NCBI GenBank assembly: GCA_963697285.1
Contig: CAVONI010000004.1
Location: forward strand, 203,012-267,011
Source of the DNA: JAEUQQ01 sp963697285
GTDB taxonomy: Bacteria; Acidobacteriota; Vicinamibacteria; Vicinamibacterales; JAFNAJ01
Direction: 5' to 3'
DNA: 64,000 nucleotides
Shown here: one piece after another, positions 18,403 to 27,948 of the stretch
Layout: each line of letters begins with the position of its first letter
Position numbering within the stretch: position 1 is the first letter of the stretch
Notes under the pieces: generated by a model
The model's database searches: none
What the model saw: the letters and a program-made list of their open reading frames with translations, nothing else
Told to the model about the DNA's origin: nothing
Made by a program: the position numbers and the translations under genes

Positions 18403-20487
18403 GTGCCTCCGGTGCCCGTATTCCGTTCACGATCGCTCCTGGTGGCGACGGCGTGCATGCTTGCCACGGCCACGACCGTCGCTGATCGCCTGCCGGCCTC
18501 GTCAACGCCCGTCGTCGACTACACGATCACCACCACCCTGGATGCCTCGGCGAAGACGCTCACCGCACACGAGCGTCTCGTCTGGCGCAACCCCTCGGCC
18601 GACACCGTCGGCGAACTCTGGTTCCACCTCTACCTGAACGCCTTCAAGAACTCGGCGAGCACGTTCTTCAAGGAGTCAGGCGGCCAGCTTCGCGGCGACG
18701 TCATGCCCGAGGACGGCTGGGGCGCCATCGACATCACGTCGATGAAGACCGCCGACGGCGTTGACCTGACCAGGGCCATCCAGTTCGCCGCGCCGGACGA
18801 CGGGAACGCCGACGACCAGACGGTGATTCGCGTGCCGCTGCCTTCGCCTGTTCCGCCGGGCGGTGCGATCACGCTCGACATCGCGTTCACGGCACAACTG
18901 CCGCGCGTCTTTGCACGCACGGGGTACGCCCGCGACTTCTTCCTGGTCGGGCAGTGGTTCCCGAAGATCGGCGTGTACGAACCCGCGGGCGTGCGCGGGC
19001 GGACGGCCGGCGGATGGAACTGCCACCAGTTCCACGCGAACACCGAGTTCTACGCCGACTACGGACGCTTCGACGTCACGTTCACCGTGCCCTCGACGTA
19101 TGTCGTCGGTGCGACCGGCGAGCGCGTCAGCGAGCGTGCGAACGGTGACGGGAGCACCACCTACCGCTACGTGCAGGCCGACGTGCACGACTTCGCCTGG
19201 ACGGCCGACCCCAATTACGTCGTGCGCGAAGACACGTTCTCGGCGACGAACGACGTGTCGATGCAGGAGTACGCGCAGGTGGCGGCACTGCTCGATCGGC
19301 CCGTCGACGAGGTCATGCTGAACGACGTGGCGATCCGCGTGTTGGTGCAACCGCGCCACGTCGAGCAGGCGCAGCGCTACGTCGACGCCGCGAAGGTCGC
19401 GCTCAAGTGGTTCGGCCTCTGGTACGGGCGCTATCCCTACAAGACCCTCACGGTCGTCGACCCGGCCCCCGCCGCGGGCGGGGCAGGCGGCATGGAGTAT
19501 CCGACCTTCATCACCGGTGGCACCACCGTGCTCTCGAACCGCTGGCCGTTCGGCAAGCTGCGGTTGCTCGAAGAGGTGACGGTGCACGAGTTCGGGCACC
19601 AGTTCTGGTACGGCCTCGTGGGCAACAACGAGTTCGAGGAGGCCTGGCTCGACGAGGGGTTCAACTCGTATTCGACCGGCAAGGTGATGGAGATGGGCTA
19701 TGGCGCCGGGCGCTCGACCATCGACGTGTTCGGCTTCCGCCTGGGTTCCCTGGCTCCGGCCCGGCTGAGCAACAGCCCCAACGCGATCTTCGAGCGGGTC
19801 CGCCAGCCTGCCTGGCAGTTCGGTACCGGCGCCTACGGTTTCTACGCCTACCAGAAACCGCAACTGCTCCTCACGACGCTCGAACGGTTCCTGGGTGAGC
19901 AGACGATGGCACGCGTGATGCGCACGTACCACGAGCGGTGGCGGTTCAGGCATCCCCACAGCGACGACTTCTACGCGGTCGCCAACGAGGTGTCAGGCCA
20001 GGACCTGTCGTGGTACTTCTCGCAGGTCGTCGAGGGCAGCGGCGTGCTCGACTACGCGGTGTCGTCGGTGTCGTCCACGCGCGTGAAGACCCGGCAGGGC
20101 TACACGGATGGCGAGGGCACACGCACGCTGGTCAAGCAGGAAGAAGCACGGAAGCTGGATCGTGACAACACGTCGGGCCCCTACGACACCGTGGTCATGG
20201 TGAAGCGGCTTGGCGGTGTCACGATGCCGGTGCAGATCGCGCTGAAATTCGAAGGTCGCGACGTCGAGCGCCTTGACTGGGACGGCAAGGACACCTACAA
20301 GCGCATCGCCCTGAGGCGTGACGAGCGCCTCGAGTGGGCGGCCGTGGATCCCGACCACGTCGCCGTGCTCGACGTGGACTGGACGAACAACAGCCGTCGC
20401 CTCGAACCGGATGGCCGCGCCGCGTTCAAGTGGTCGGCCCGGTGGGTGTACCTGGTGCAACAGTTCGTTGCCTTCGTGGGGTTCTGA
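18403..20487 (+). CDS. Secreted M1-family zinc aminopeptidase
   Basis: A 694-residue gluzincin peptidase. An N-terminal export signal (SLLVATACMLATATTVADRL) precedes the M1 beta-domain. The catalytic domain has the substrate motif GGMEYPTF, a variant of GxMEN, and the zinc motif HEFGH followed 18 residues later by the Glu in EEAWLDEGF, so all metal ligands are present. The C-terminal part (about 540-694) is a family-typical extension. The start is the GTG at 18403 or 18412. It is probably periplasmic or outer-membrane associated, and digests peptides from their N-termini. A membrane protein gene follows after one base. Confidence 0.9.
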   Translation: MPPVPVFRSRSLLVATACMLATATTVADRLPASSTPVVDYTITTTLDASAKTLTAHERLVWRNPSADTVGELWFHLYLNAFKNSASTFFKESGGQLRGDVMPEDGWGAIDITSMKTADGVDLTRAIQFAAPDDGNADDQTVIRVPLPSPVPPGGAITLDIAFTAQLPRVFARTGYARDFFLVGQWFPKIGVYEPAGVRGRTAGGWNCHQFHANTEFYADYGRFDVTFTVPSTYVVGATGERVSERANGDGSTTYRYVQADVHDFAWTADPNYVVREDTFSATNDVSMQEYAQVAALLDRPVDEVMLNDVAIRVLVQPRHVEQAQRYVDAAKVALKWFGLWYGRYPYKTLTVVDPAPAAGGAGGMEYPTFITGGTTVLSNRWPFGKLRLLEEVTVHEFGHQFWYGLVGNNEFEEAWLDEGFNSYSTGKVMEMGYGAGRSTIDVFGFRLGSLAPARLSNSPNAIFERVRQPAWQFGTGAYGFYAYQKPQLLLTTLERFLGEQTMARVMRTYHERWRFRHPHSDDFYAVANEVSGQDLSWYFSQVVEGSGVLDYAVSSVSSTRVKTRQGYTDGEGTRTLVKQEEARKLDRDNTSGPYDTVVMVKRLGGVTMPVQIALKFEGRDVERLDWDGKDTYKRIALRRDERLEWAAVDPDHVAVLDVDWTNNSRRLEPDGRAAFKWSARWVYLVQQFVAFVGF

Positions 20488-20488
20488 C

Positions 20489-21454
20489 ATGACACGCGCA
20501 ATCGCACGCGGTGTGGCCACGATGTTCCAGCAACGGCGGCTGGCCATGATCCTGTGGGCATGGTCGCTGGTTGTCGGCGTTGCGGGTGCCGCGCCCGCCG
20601 TCCGGTGGTTCAGGCAGGCGTGGGGGCTCCGACCGGAAGCCGACACCATGCTGTTCCACTTCGATCTGCCAACGTTCGTCGAATTGTCGCACTACGACGT
20701 GTCGCCGACGTGGGGCATGGTGATGGCCGCGGCTGGCGGGGCGGTGATGCTCGCGTTCGTGGGCGGCGCTTTCATCACAGCCGGCGTGATCCACCTGCTG
20801 CTCGATCGCGACGATGCGGAGCGTACACGCACGCTCTGGTCGCGCTTCGGGCGCGGTGGCGGCCAGGCGTTCTGGCGCAGCCTCACCGTGTCGGTGATCA
20901 ACGCCATCGCACTCGGCGTGGGTGCGGCGCTGACGTACTGGGCGGGCAGGGCGCTGCTGCACACGCTGGCAGAGTGGCCGTCCGAGGCGGCCGCGTGGAC
21001 TGCGATGCTGGGTCCCTGGATCCCCGTGGCGGTGGTCGTCGCCGTGCTGAGCGCGACCACCGATTACGCGCGCCTGCGCGTGGTCGCCGACCCCGTGTGC
21101 GGCGCCTTCCGCGCCTGGTTCGGCGCGCTGTCGTTCACGCTGCGGCATCCGCTGAGCACGACGGTGATCTGGTCGGCCTTCGCGGGCATGACGCTCGTGG
21201 TGCTGATCGCCTCGTTTGCCTGGTCGATCAACGTGCCGACGCACACGATGGCGTGGCTGGTGGTCCTGGTCCTGGTGCAGCAGGGCGTGATGCTCGCGCG
21301 CGCGATGGTCCGCGTGGGCGCGCTCGGCGCGCAGGCTGCCTACGCCGATGCGAAGGGTTTCGTGCTGCCGGAGTTGCCGACAGCTGTCGTCGAACTGCTC
21401 CCCCAGGAGCCGCCGCCTGACGGCGACCCCGTCGACCTGCTCGACGCCCGCTGA
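20489..21454 (+). CDS. Multi-spanning membrane protein, unknown function
   Basis: A 321-residue protein with about six hydrophobic segments: near residues 18-38, 70-97, 128-150, 170-190, 220-240 and 250-268. The soluble C-terminus ends in an acidic, proline-rich tail. The ATG at 20489 follows the M1 peptidase stop by one base, so the pair is likely co-transcribed. No family was recognised with confidence. A regularly spaced RxLW-type loop after the third helix (RTLWSRFGRGGGQAFW) resembles accessory membrane proteins of peptidase or ABC loci, but this is not firm. Confidence 0.72.
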   Translation: MTRAIARGVATMFQQRRLAMILWAWSLVVGVAGAAPAVRWFRQAWGLRPEADTMLFHFDLPTFVELSHYDVSPTWGMVMAAAGGAVMLAFVGGAFITAGVIHLLLDRDDAERTRTLWSRFGRGGGQAFWRSLTVSVINAIALGVGAALTYWAGRALLHTLAEWPSEAAAWTAMLGPWIPVAVVVAVLSATTDYARLRVVADPVCGAFRAWFGALSFTLRHPLSTTVIWSAFAGMTLVVLIASFAWSINVPTHTMAWLVVLVLVQQGVMLARAMVRVGALGAQAAYADAKGFVLPELPTAVVELLPQEPPPDGDPVDLLDAR

Positions 21455-21575
21455 TCCACCCGGACGACGACGGGACCAGCCACCCCACCGGGGGAGTGGT
21501 GAAGGCAGCCGGCCCCGTGCCGATCACTTCACCGGGGCGCAACACACGTCTGTTGCGCCCCCGATGGAGTCGATC

Positions 21576-22319
21576 TCAGGCCTTGCGCCGACGATACGCA
21601 CCTACCCCGCCCATGAGCGCCACCCCAAACAGCAGCAGCGCCGCGGGCTCGGGCACCTGGTCGGTGGTCTCGACGGTCAACTGCGAGATGTAGAACTTCT
21701 CGGCGTTGATCGAGAACCCGAACAACGAACCCGCGAACGTCGGCGAGAACGTGAACAACGCGTTCCCCAGTGCAGGCAGCGGGTCGCCGGGGCCCACCGG
21801 AACGTTGAACAGCCTCGACGGTTCCAGATTGCTGGTGGCGGTGATCGTCGTCGGATTGCCATCGCCCAGGTAGTAGTTGAAGTGGTCGCGGAACGACACG
21901 AACGACAGCAACTTGACGTTCTCGCTGAAGTTGAGGATCAACTCCTCGCCGACCCCGTTGTTGTCATCGCCCGGGTTGTCGGTGGTGCCGCCGTCGACGC
22001 CGAGGCCGCCCCAGTCTGGCGCCAGGTCTTCGTTCACGAACATGGGCTGCGTGCTGTTCGGGAAGCCGGGGCGCGTCGCGGTGACGTGAAGGGTCACGCC
22101 GCCCTTCTGGAACTCGAGCATCGGCGCGCAGACGTCGATGGTGCCATTGCAGAGGTCGCCGACGCCGTCGTCGGCCACGTTGGTCGGCAGATCGGGAGCG
22201 GCGTGTCCGGTGCCCGGGGTCGACGAGAAGAACGTGAAGGTGATGGTCGCGGCCGATGCGGCAGACGCGGCGAACAGCAGCGCAACGGTCGAAGCGAGGA
22301 TGGTGCGAGTACGGTTCAT
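21576..22319 (-). CDS. PEP-CTERM sorted exported protein
   Basis: A 247-residue protein with a clean signal peptide (ILASTVALLFAASAASA, then ATITF). Its C-terminal sorting signal is VPEPAALLLFGVALMGG, ending in the basic cluster YRRRKA: a PEP-CTERM domain recognised by exosortase. The mature part is Gly/Asn/Asp rich and beta-strand-like. The ATG at 22319 was chosen over an in-frame upstream Met because it begins the signal peptide. Such proteins are normally processed at the membrane and displayed with exopolysaccharide. No exosortase or polysaccharide cluster is in the window. Confidence 0.85.
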   Translation of the reverse strand: MNRTRTILASTVALLFAASAASAATITFTFFSSTPGTGHAAPDLPTNVADDGVGDLCNGTIDVCAPMLEFQKGGVTLHVTATRPGFPNSTQPMFVNEDLAPDWGGLGVDGGTTDNPGDDNNGVGEELILNFSENVKLLSFVSFRDHFNYYLGDGNPTTITATSNLEPSRLFNVPVGPGDPLPALGNALFTFSPTFAGSLFGFSINAEKFYISQLTVETTDQVPEPAALLLFGVALMGGVGAYRRRKA

Positions 22320-22647
22320 GGTCGGTTCCCCCAGATGTCTTATGGACGCGAGACGCCGCAACCGTTCGTTGCGGAATCGTGCCAGCGGACACCTAAAGAG
22401 CACGTTGCATGCCGTAAGCGAGCGACCTCCGGAAGTCTGCCCCGATCAGGACAGTTTGGCTGGAATTCTGCCGATCACCGAAATTTTGGTTCCCGCAACG
22501 CAAGACCTAAGTCGCCTTTTCGGTGGACTCTTATCGTCTAGCATGCCGGATCACGGACTTCTTTGGCCCGAACTGATCGCAAACGCGACCGCGTCGGTTG
22601 CGACGCCTCCTTGCGCAGCCGCACAGGCGCTCTGCGCGACGTCGTCG
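22320..22647. other. Gene-free region between the PEP-CTERM and acyltransferase genes
   Basis: This 328-base stretch holds the putative promoter area of the PEP-CTERM gene on the minus strand. A TGGCACG...GCAA sequence near 22369-22384 resembles a sigma-54 site but its GG-to-GC spacing is one base short. No ORF with coding character, no repeat and no clear terminator was seen. Confidence 0.4.
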
Positions 22648-23982
22648 TCAGGCGCCCAGGGCCGGTCCGTCCCGGGGGGCGTGCAGCCAGGCGTACGTCT
22701 CATCCATGAGCTTGGCCAGGCCAATCCGCTGGCCGATGAGGGCCCTGGCCGCCCTGGTCGACAGCGTCTGCCATGCGAGGTAGCTCCTGACCGTCGCCAC
22801 GACCGAGCGCTCCCGCTCCCAGGCGAACAGGGTGGCCAGGGCAAGGACCGGGAGCGCCCCCAGGGCCAGCCATCCCCACGCGGCACCCGTGAGCGTCGCC
22901 ACGGCGCCTGCGACCACGGCGGTCCACGCCGCGTGAATCCCCAGTCCACCGATCACCTTGTAGGTCGCCTCCTCTTCGAGGTGGGTGCCCAGCGCGCGAA
23001 CGGCCCGGTCGACCGCGAGGTACGGGATGGTGAAGACCAGCGCGCCCAGCACGATGACCGGGCCGAGGACAATCAGTGCCGCCGCCTCCCGTGCAGCGAA
23101 TCGCGCTGCAGTCGTGCGCGAGACGTTCTCACCCACGCTCTGCTCGAGGAGCCCGAACCGCTCGAGTCGACGGTCGTAGCGCCCGACCTCGTCGACGATT
23201 TCATCGAAGCGGGCGGCATCCCGCGCACGCAGCAGGCGCAGGCCCTCGGCGATCGCGCGCCGGCGGAGCAACTTGGCATCGGGGCCCTGCGACAATTGGT
23301 GAGCGGCGCTGTAGATGCGATCGATTCGGCGCACCAGCTCGTCCTCACCGAGCGGTGAGGCCTCGAGCATCACGTCGCGCAGCCGATCGGCCATCAGGTT
23401 GGTGAGGGCGTCGACGCGATCACCGTCGCCTCGGTCAACCTCATCAGCAAAGAAGGGGCGCCCGTACGATACGGTCGCGGTCGATCGCATGACCGCCTTC
23501 CTGTCGAGGTTGAGGCCGATTGGCGCGATGGCGACACGAATGCCACGGCCTTCGGCGCCGATGACGATCCGGGCTGCACCGGGTTTCAGGGGTTCCAGCT
23601 TGCCGCTCGAATGCGTCGTCCCCTCGGGAAACAGGCACACGCAGTCGCCGGTGCCAAGGGCATGCTCGACAGCAGCGAACATCTCGCGGTTCTTCGAGAC
23701 GTCCACACCGGCGTCCTGTCGGCGGTACACCGGGATGGCCCCCGAGCCCCGCACGAGCCACCCCACGATCGGCATCGTGAAGAGCGTCGACTTCGCGAGG
23801 AACCGAGGCGTGCGCTGCGACGTCGTGACGATGAGCACGGGGTCGAGCAGGCCGTTGGGATGGTTGGCGATGAGCAGGAGGGGTCCCGCGGGCGGCGTGG
23901 GGCCGACCCGCTCGACCCGGTAGTAGACCCACGCCCCGACGCGCGCCAGTCGCCACACCAGGCGCGAGGCGAGCACCATCAC
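22648..23982 (-). CDS. PlsC-type acyltransferase with C-terminal membrane region
   Basis: A 444-residue protein. Residues 30-230 form an acyl-phosphate/glycerol-phosphate acyltransferase domain with the catalytic NHPNGLLDP (an NHxxxxD form of the usual HxxxxD) and the glycerophosphate motif FPEGTTHSS. Two or three membrane helices (about 300-360) follow. Family members transfer fatty acyl groups to lysophospholipid-type acceptors. The GTG at 23982 or the next codon, ATG at 23979, is the start; both overlap the stop of the MFS gene. It is the last gene of the his-led transcription unit, a link by position only. Confidence 0.85.
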   Translation of the reverse strand: MMVLASRLVWRLARVGAWVYYRVERVGPTPPAGPLLLIANHPNGLLDPVLIVTTSQRTPRFLAKSTLFTMPIVGWLVRGSGAIPVYRRQDAGVDVSKNREMFAAVEHALGTGDCVCLFPEGTTHSSGKLEPLKPGAARIVIGAEGRGIRVAIAPIGLNLDRKAVMRSTATVSYGRPFFADEVDRGDGDRVDALTNLMADRLRDVMLEASPLGEDELVRRIDRIYSAAHQLSQGPDAKLLRRRAIAEGLRLLRARDAARFDEIVDEVGRYDRRLERFGLLEQSVGENVSRTTAARFAAREAAALIVLGPVIVLGALVFTIPYLAVDRAVRALGTHLEEEATYKVIGGLGIHAAWTAVVAGAVATLTGAAWGWLALGALPVLALATLFAWERERSVVATVRSYLAWQTLSTRAARALIGQRIGLAKLMDETYAWLHAPRDGPALGA

Positions 23983-25298
23983 AGCAGCGCTTCGGCCTCG
24001 CGGGCGACGCGCTGACCCTGCGCGACATCGACGCGCGCCAGGAGCAGGGCGCCGGCGACGAAGAAGATGATCACCGACAGGATCGCATTCTGGCTCGAGC
24101 CGGTGGCGCCGATGGTCATGGCGAAGATCGCCGGGCCGATGATGCCCGCGAACTTCTCGAAGACGGCGAAGAACGCGAAGAACGCCGACGACTTCTGCCT
24201 CGGGATCATCGAGGCGAACAGCGATCGCGAGAGCGCCTGGCTGCCGCCCTGCACGGTCCCCACGAGGATGGCGAGCAGGTAGAAATGGAGGGCCGACGTC
24301 ATGTAGTAGCCGAGGATGCTGATCCCGACGTACACGCCCAGCGCCAGGAAGATCGACCGCTTCGCCCCGATGGCCGACGCGAGGCGGCCGAAGGCGAACG
24401 CGAAGGGAATCCCGACGAACTGCACGAGCAGCAATGCCAGGATCAGGTCGCTCTGGCCGATCCCGAGCTGCGCGCCGTAGATCGACGCCATCCTGATGAT
24501 GGTGTTGATGCCGTCGTTGTAGACCAGGAAGGCGATCAGCATGATGAGCGCCTGCCGGTAGCGCGCCAGGTCACGGAGAGTGTCGATCAGCTGTCCGAAC
24601 GCGGCGCCGATCAGCGCGATGCCCGTTGGCCTCGCACCACTCGACACGACGGCCGGCTCCGACACGTACCTGAAGAGGGGGATCGAGAACAGTCCCCACC
24701 AGATCGCCACGCTGAGAAACGAGAGGCGCGTCGCGACACCGGCGTCGGCCAGCCCGAACGCGTGCGGCCACGTGATCCACGCCAGGTTGATCGCCAGCAG
24801 CAGTCCGCCACCGAGGTAGCCGAGCGCGTAACCCGCCGACGACACGCGGTCGAGTTCGTCGGTGCTCGCGATGTGGGGCAGCAGGGAGTCGTAGAACGTG
24901 AACGCGCCCGAGACGCCGATGTTGCCGACGACGAACAGCAGCAAAGCCCAGAACCACTGCCCGTCGTAGATGAAGAACATCGCCGCGGTGGCGAGCACGC
25001 CGATGGACTGGAAGATGAAGAGCAGCCGCTTCTTCATCGCGGCGAAGTCGGCGACGATGCCCAGCACCGGCGCCGAGAGCGCGACGATCGTCAAGGCGAT
25101 CGTGGTGGCCACCGAGAAGCGGAACGTGGCGACGTTCGGATCGAGGCCGCTCGCGGCGACCTGCGCGTAGTAGATCGGGAACACCGCCGCGATGATGGTG
25201 GTCATGAACGCGGAGTTGGCCCAGTCGTACATGGCCCACGCGCGCAGTTCCCGGCGATCGAGCCCGAGCCGGGCCAGCCACGACCATGCGATGTGCAT
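23979..25298 (-). CDS. UMF1-family MFS transporter
   Basis: A 439-residue transporter with about twelve membrane segments. WAMYDWANSAFMTTI near the N-terminus is a hallmark of the UMF1/Atg22-like MFS family. The substrate is not known; family members are mostly of unassigned function. It begins 11 bases after the hisA stop and overlaps the acyltransferase start by four bases, so it may be transcribed with the his genes. A role in amino-acid or metabolite efflux is possible but unproven. Confidence 0.87.
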   Translation of the reverse strand: MHIAWSWLARLGLDRRELRAWAMYDWANSAFMTTIIAAVFPIYYAQVAASGLDPNVATFRFSVATTIALTIVALSAPVLGIVADFAAMKKRLLFIFQSIGVLATAAMFFIYDGQWFWALLLFVVGNIGVSGAFTFYDSLLPHIASTDELDRVSSAGYALGYLGGGLLLAINLAWITWPHAFGLADAGVATRLSFLSVAIWWGLFSIPLFRYVSEPAVVSSGARPTGIALIGAAFGQLIDTLRDLARYRQALIMLIAFLVYNDGINTIIRMASIYGAQLGIGQSDLILALLLVQFVGIPFAFAFGRLASAIGAKRSIFLALGVYVGISILGYYMTSALHFYLLAILVGTVQGGSQALSRSLFASMIPRQKSSAFFAFFAVFEKFAGIIGPAIFAMTIGATGSSQNAILSVIIFFVAGALLLARVDVAQGQRVAREAEALL

Positions 25299-25309
25299 GG
25301 CTGTAGAGC

Positions 25310-25987
25310 CTACTGCAACTGCAGGCGCCCGGTGTAGACGGCCATGCCGACGACGCTGTCGATCCCCATCGCGTCGAGCGTGTCGATCTCGTCCTGCGTG
25401 GTGATGCCGCCCGCCACGGTGAGCCGCCGCGTCGTCGCCTCGCGCACCCGCGCCACGGCGTCCATCGGGATGCCCTGCATCAGGCCTTCGGTGTCGACGT
25501 GCGTGTAGAGGAACTCGGCGCAGTACGGTTCCAGCGCCCGCGCAGCGTCATCCGCCCCCATCAGCGTCGCTTCGGTCCAGCCGCGGATCACCACCCTGCC
25601 ACCCTTGCTGTCGATCGCGGCGATGACGCGCTCCGGGCCGATCGCCTCGGCCAGCGCCGCCGCGAACGGCAGGTCGGGACGGCCGTCCCGGAACAGCGCC
25701 GATGACACGATCACGGCGTGCGCGCCGAGCGCCAGCACGGCCTTCGCGCGCGCGATGGTGCGGATGCCGCCGCCCACGCGGCACGGCAGTGTGCGGCAGA
25801 TGCGCGCGACCAGCGCCGCGTTCTCCCCCGACTCCAGTGCGCCGTCGAGATCGATGACCTGCACGCGCGGATACCGCGCAAACTTCGCCATCCAGCCGTC
25901 GAGGTCATCGGTGGCGAGGGCGAGCTTCTGTCCCTGCACGAGCTGGACGACACGGCCGCCCTTGAGGTCGATCGCGGGGATCAGCAT
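25310..25987 (-). CDS. hisA: HisA, phosphoribosylformimino-AICAR isomerase
   Basis: A 225-residue (beta-alpha)8-barrel enzyme that isomerises ProFAR to PRFAR in histidine synthesis. The N-terminal LIPAIDLKGGRVVQLVQG holds the catalytic Asp. VGGGIRT and AGGIT are the two phosphate-binding loops, and the second catalytic Asp lies in the THVDTEGLMQGIP loop. The length is a little shorter than the usual 240. The start overlaps the hisF stop by seven bases. Here hisA follows hisF; in many operons hisA comes first. It is the last true his gene of the unit. Confidence 0.92.
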   Translation of the reverse strand: MLIPAIDLKGGRVVQLVQGQKLALATDDLDGWMAKFARYPRVQVIDLDGALESGENAALVARICRTLPCRVGGGIRTIARAKAVLALGAHAVIVSSALFRDGRPDLPFAAALAEAIGPERVIAAIDSKGGRVVIRGWTEATLMGADDAARALEPYCAEFLYTHVDTEGLMQGIPMDAVARVREATTRRLTVAGGITTQDEIDTLDAMGIDSVVGMAVYTGRLQLQ

Positions 25988-26757
25988 GTGCGGTGGGGCT
26001 CGTCGAGCCGCATGGGCACGCCCGCCCGCGCGAGATGTCGCTTGAGTTCGAGCACGGCATGCTCCTGGAAGTGGAAGACCGACGCAGCCAGCGCGGCGTC
26101 GGCACGGCCGGCCACGAAGACGTCGACGAAATGATCGAACGTGCCGGCCCCGCCAGACGCGATCACCGGGATGTTCACGGCGTCGGCCAGCGCCGCGGTG
26201 AGTTCGAGGTCGAAGCCGCTGCGCGTGCCGTCACGATCGATCGACGTCAGCAGGATCTCGCCCGCACCACGCGACTCGGCCTCGCGCGCCCATTCGACCG
26301 CGTCGCGATCGGCCGCCGCCGTCGCGCTGCGCGTGTAGACGGCGTACCTGTCGCCCGCGCGCTTCGCGTCGATCGCGACGATGACGGCCTGGCTGCCGTA
26401 CCGGTCGGCCAGCTCGGTAATCACTCCGGGAGTGATGAGCGCCGCGCTGTTGAGGCTCACCTTGTCGGCACCGGCCTCGACGATGAGGTCGGCGTCCGCT
26501 CCGGTCCTGATGCCGCCGCCGACACACAGGGGAATGAACAGCTCGCGCGCCACGGTGCGGATGGTCGCAGCCAGCGCCCGGCGCCCTTCCAGGGTCGCCG
26601 TCACGTCGAGGATGACGAGCTCGTCAATTCCCTCGATGTTGTAGCGCTTCGCGAGCTCGGCCGGATCACCTGCATCGCGCAACCCTTCGAAGTTCACGCC
26701 TTTCACGACGCGCCCGTCGCGCACGTCGAGACAGGCGATCAGTCGGCGTGTCAGCAT
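25981..26757 (-). CDS. hisF: HisF, cyclase subunit of imidazole glycerol phosphate synthase
   Basis: A 258-residue HisF barrel that condenses PRFAR with HisH-derived ammonia. The catalytic Asp residues lie in RLIACLDVRDGRVVKG (about residue 11) and LTSIDRDGTRSG (about 131), and the phosphate loops are VGGGIRTG and ASGGAG. A 17-base perfect palindrome (26420-26436) lies within the codons for ITPGVI. Its start overlaps hisH by seven bases, fitting the HisF-HisH complex. Confidence 0.95.
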   Translation of the reverse strand: MLTRRLIACLDVRDGRVVKGVNFEGLRDAGDPAELAKRYNIEGIDELVILDVTATLEGRRALAATIRTVARELFIPLCVGGGIRTGADADLIVEAGADKVSLNSAALITPGVITELADRYGSQAVIVAIDAKRAGDRYAVYTRSATAAADRDAVEWAREAESRGAGEILLTSIDRDGTRSGFDLELTAALADAVNIPVIASGGAGTFDHFVDVFVAGRADAALAASVFHFQEHAVLELKRHLARAGVPMRLDEPHRTC

Positions 26758-27359
26758 CGCGTCATCTCGACGAAGTTCGACAGGAGGCGCAGGCCGACAT
26801 CACTCGATTTCTCGGGGTGGAACTGCGCGCCGAACACGTGCCCGCGTTCGACAACGCTGGTGAAGGCGGTGCCGTGCACCGTCTCGGCGACGGTGTCGTC
26901 GACGATCGGCGCCGCGTACGAGTGCGTGAAGTACGCGAACGCGTCTGCATGGATGCCGGCCAGGATGCGCGATTCGCCGCGGCGCGCGAGCGTGTTCCAC
27001 CCGACGTGCGGGACCTTGAGACGTTCGGATCCAGCCGGACGCAACAGGCGGCAGGACCCCGGGAAGAGACCGAGCCCGGGCAACTGCGGCGCCTCTTCGC
27101 TGCCCTCGAAAAGGAACTGCAGGCCGACGCAGATGCCGAGCAACGGCACGCCTTCGGCCACGCGTGCGCGAATCGCGCGACGCCATGCCTCGTCGATGCT
27201 GCGCGTCACGTTGAAATGTCCGACGCCCGGCACGATGATGCCGCGCGCGGCCAGCAGGTCGGCCGGCGCCGCGGGCGTGGTGATGTCGGCGCCGATCGCG
27301 GCGAACGCCTTGCGCACCGACGCCAGGTTCCCCGCGTGGTAGTCGATGAGGGCAAGCAC
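26751..27359 (-). CDS. hisH: HisH, glutamine amidotransferase subunit
   Basis: A 202-residue class I glutaminase that feeds ammonia to HisF. The nucleophile Cys is in LLGICVGLQFLFEGSEEA, and the His-Glu pair is in GAQFHPEKSS. The start is a GTG at 27359, one base past the hisB stop. The region around VPHVGWNTL is the usual HisH block. Confidence 0.94.
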   Translation of the reverse strand: MLALIDYHAGNLASVRKAFAAIGADITTPAAPADLLAARGIIVPGVGHFNVTRSIDEAWRRAIRARVAEGVPLLGICVGLQFLFEGSEEAPQLPGLGLFPGSCRLLRPAGSERLKVPHVGWNTLARRGESRILAGIHADAFAYFTHSYAAPIVDDTVAETVHGTAFTSVVERGHVFGAQFHPEKSSDVGLRLLSNFVEMTRC

Positions 27360-27360
27360 G

Positions 27361-27948
27361 TCAGAGCAGCCCCTTGGTGCTCGGCAGCATCTGCGCGAGA
27401 CGCTTGTCCTTCGCGCACGCCACGCGCAGCGCCCGGGCGAACGCCTTGAACGTGGCCTCGATGCGGTGGTGGCTCGACCGCCCGTAGAGCACCTTCACGT
27501 GGACGTTCGCCCGTGCTGCCGACGCGAAGCCGTCGAAGAAGTCGGTGACCAGTTCGGTCTGGAGGTCGCCCACGAGGCGCGCGCGCACGCCGAGATCGAC
27601 GACGTTGAACGGGCGTCCGCTGAGGTCGATGGCGGCCACGGCGAGCGTCTCGTCCATGGGCATCACGAAGTAGCCCGCGCGATTGATCCCCTTCTTGTCG
27701 CCGACCGCCCTCAGCACGGCCTCGCCGAGCGCGATGCCGACGTCCTCGACGGTGTGATGCTGATCCACGTCGAGGTCACCGGTGGCCTTCAGCGCGAGGT
27801 CGAAGCCCCCGTGGCGCGTGAAGAGCTCGAGCATGTGGTCGAAGAAGCGGATGCCGGTCGTGACCTCGTAGCGGCCGCGCCCCTCGAGGGTCAGCGACAG
27901 GTCGATCTGTGTCTCGGTGGTGTGGCGGTGGATCACGGCGCGGCGCAT
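27361..27948 (-). CDS. hisB: HisB, imidazoleglycerol-phosphate dehydratase
   Basis: A 195-residue single-function dehydratase, without the histidinol-phosphatase half found in enterobacterial HisB. The two metal-binding His clusters are present: HHTVEDVGI (residues 65-73) and SSHHRIEATFKAFARAL. The ATG at 27948 begins MRRAVIHRHTTET, the usual N-terminus; the gene overlaps hisC by 16 bases. Confidence 0.95.
   Translation of the reverse strand: MRRAVIHRHTTETQIDLSLTLEGRGRYEVTTGIRFFDHMLELFTRHGGFDLALKATGDLDVDQHHTVEDVGIALGEAVLRAVGDKKGINRAGYFVMPMDETLAVAAIDLSGRPFNVVDLGVRARLVGDLQTELVTDFFDGFASAARANVHVKVLYGRSSHHRIEATFKAFARALRVACAKDKRLAQMLPSTKGLL

Noticed and set aside
22369..22384. Sigma-54-like promoter (TGGCACG...GC) upstream of the PEP-CTERM gene
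   Set aside because: The GG-to-GC spacing is nine rather than ten bases, and there is no TTGC. The spacing is usually strict, so I did not list it as a promoter.
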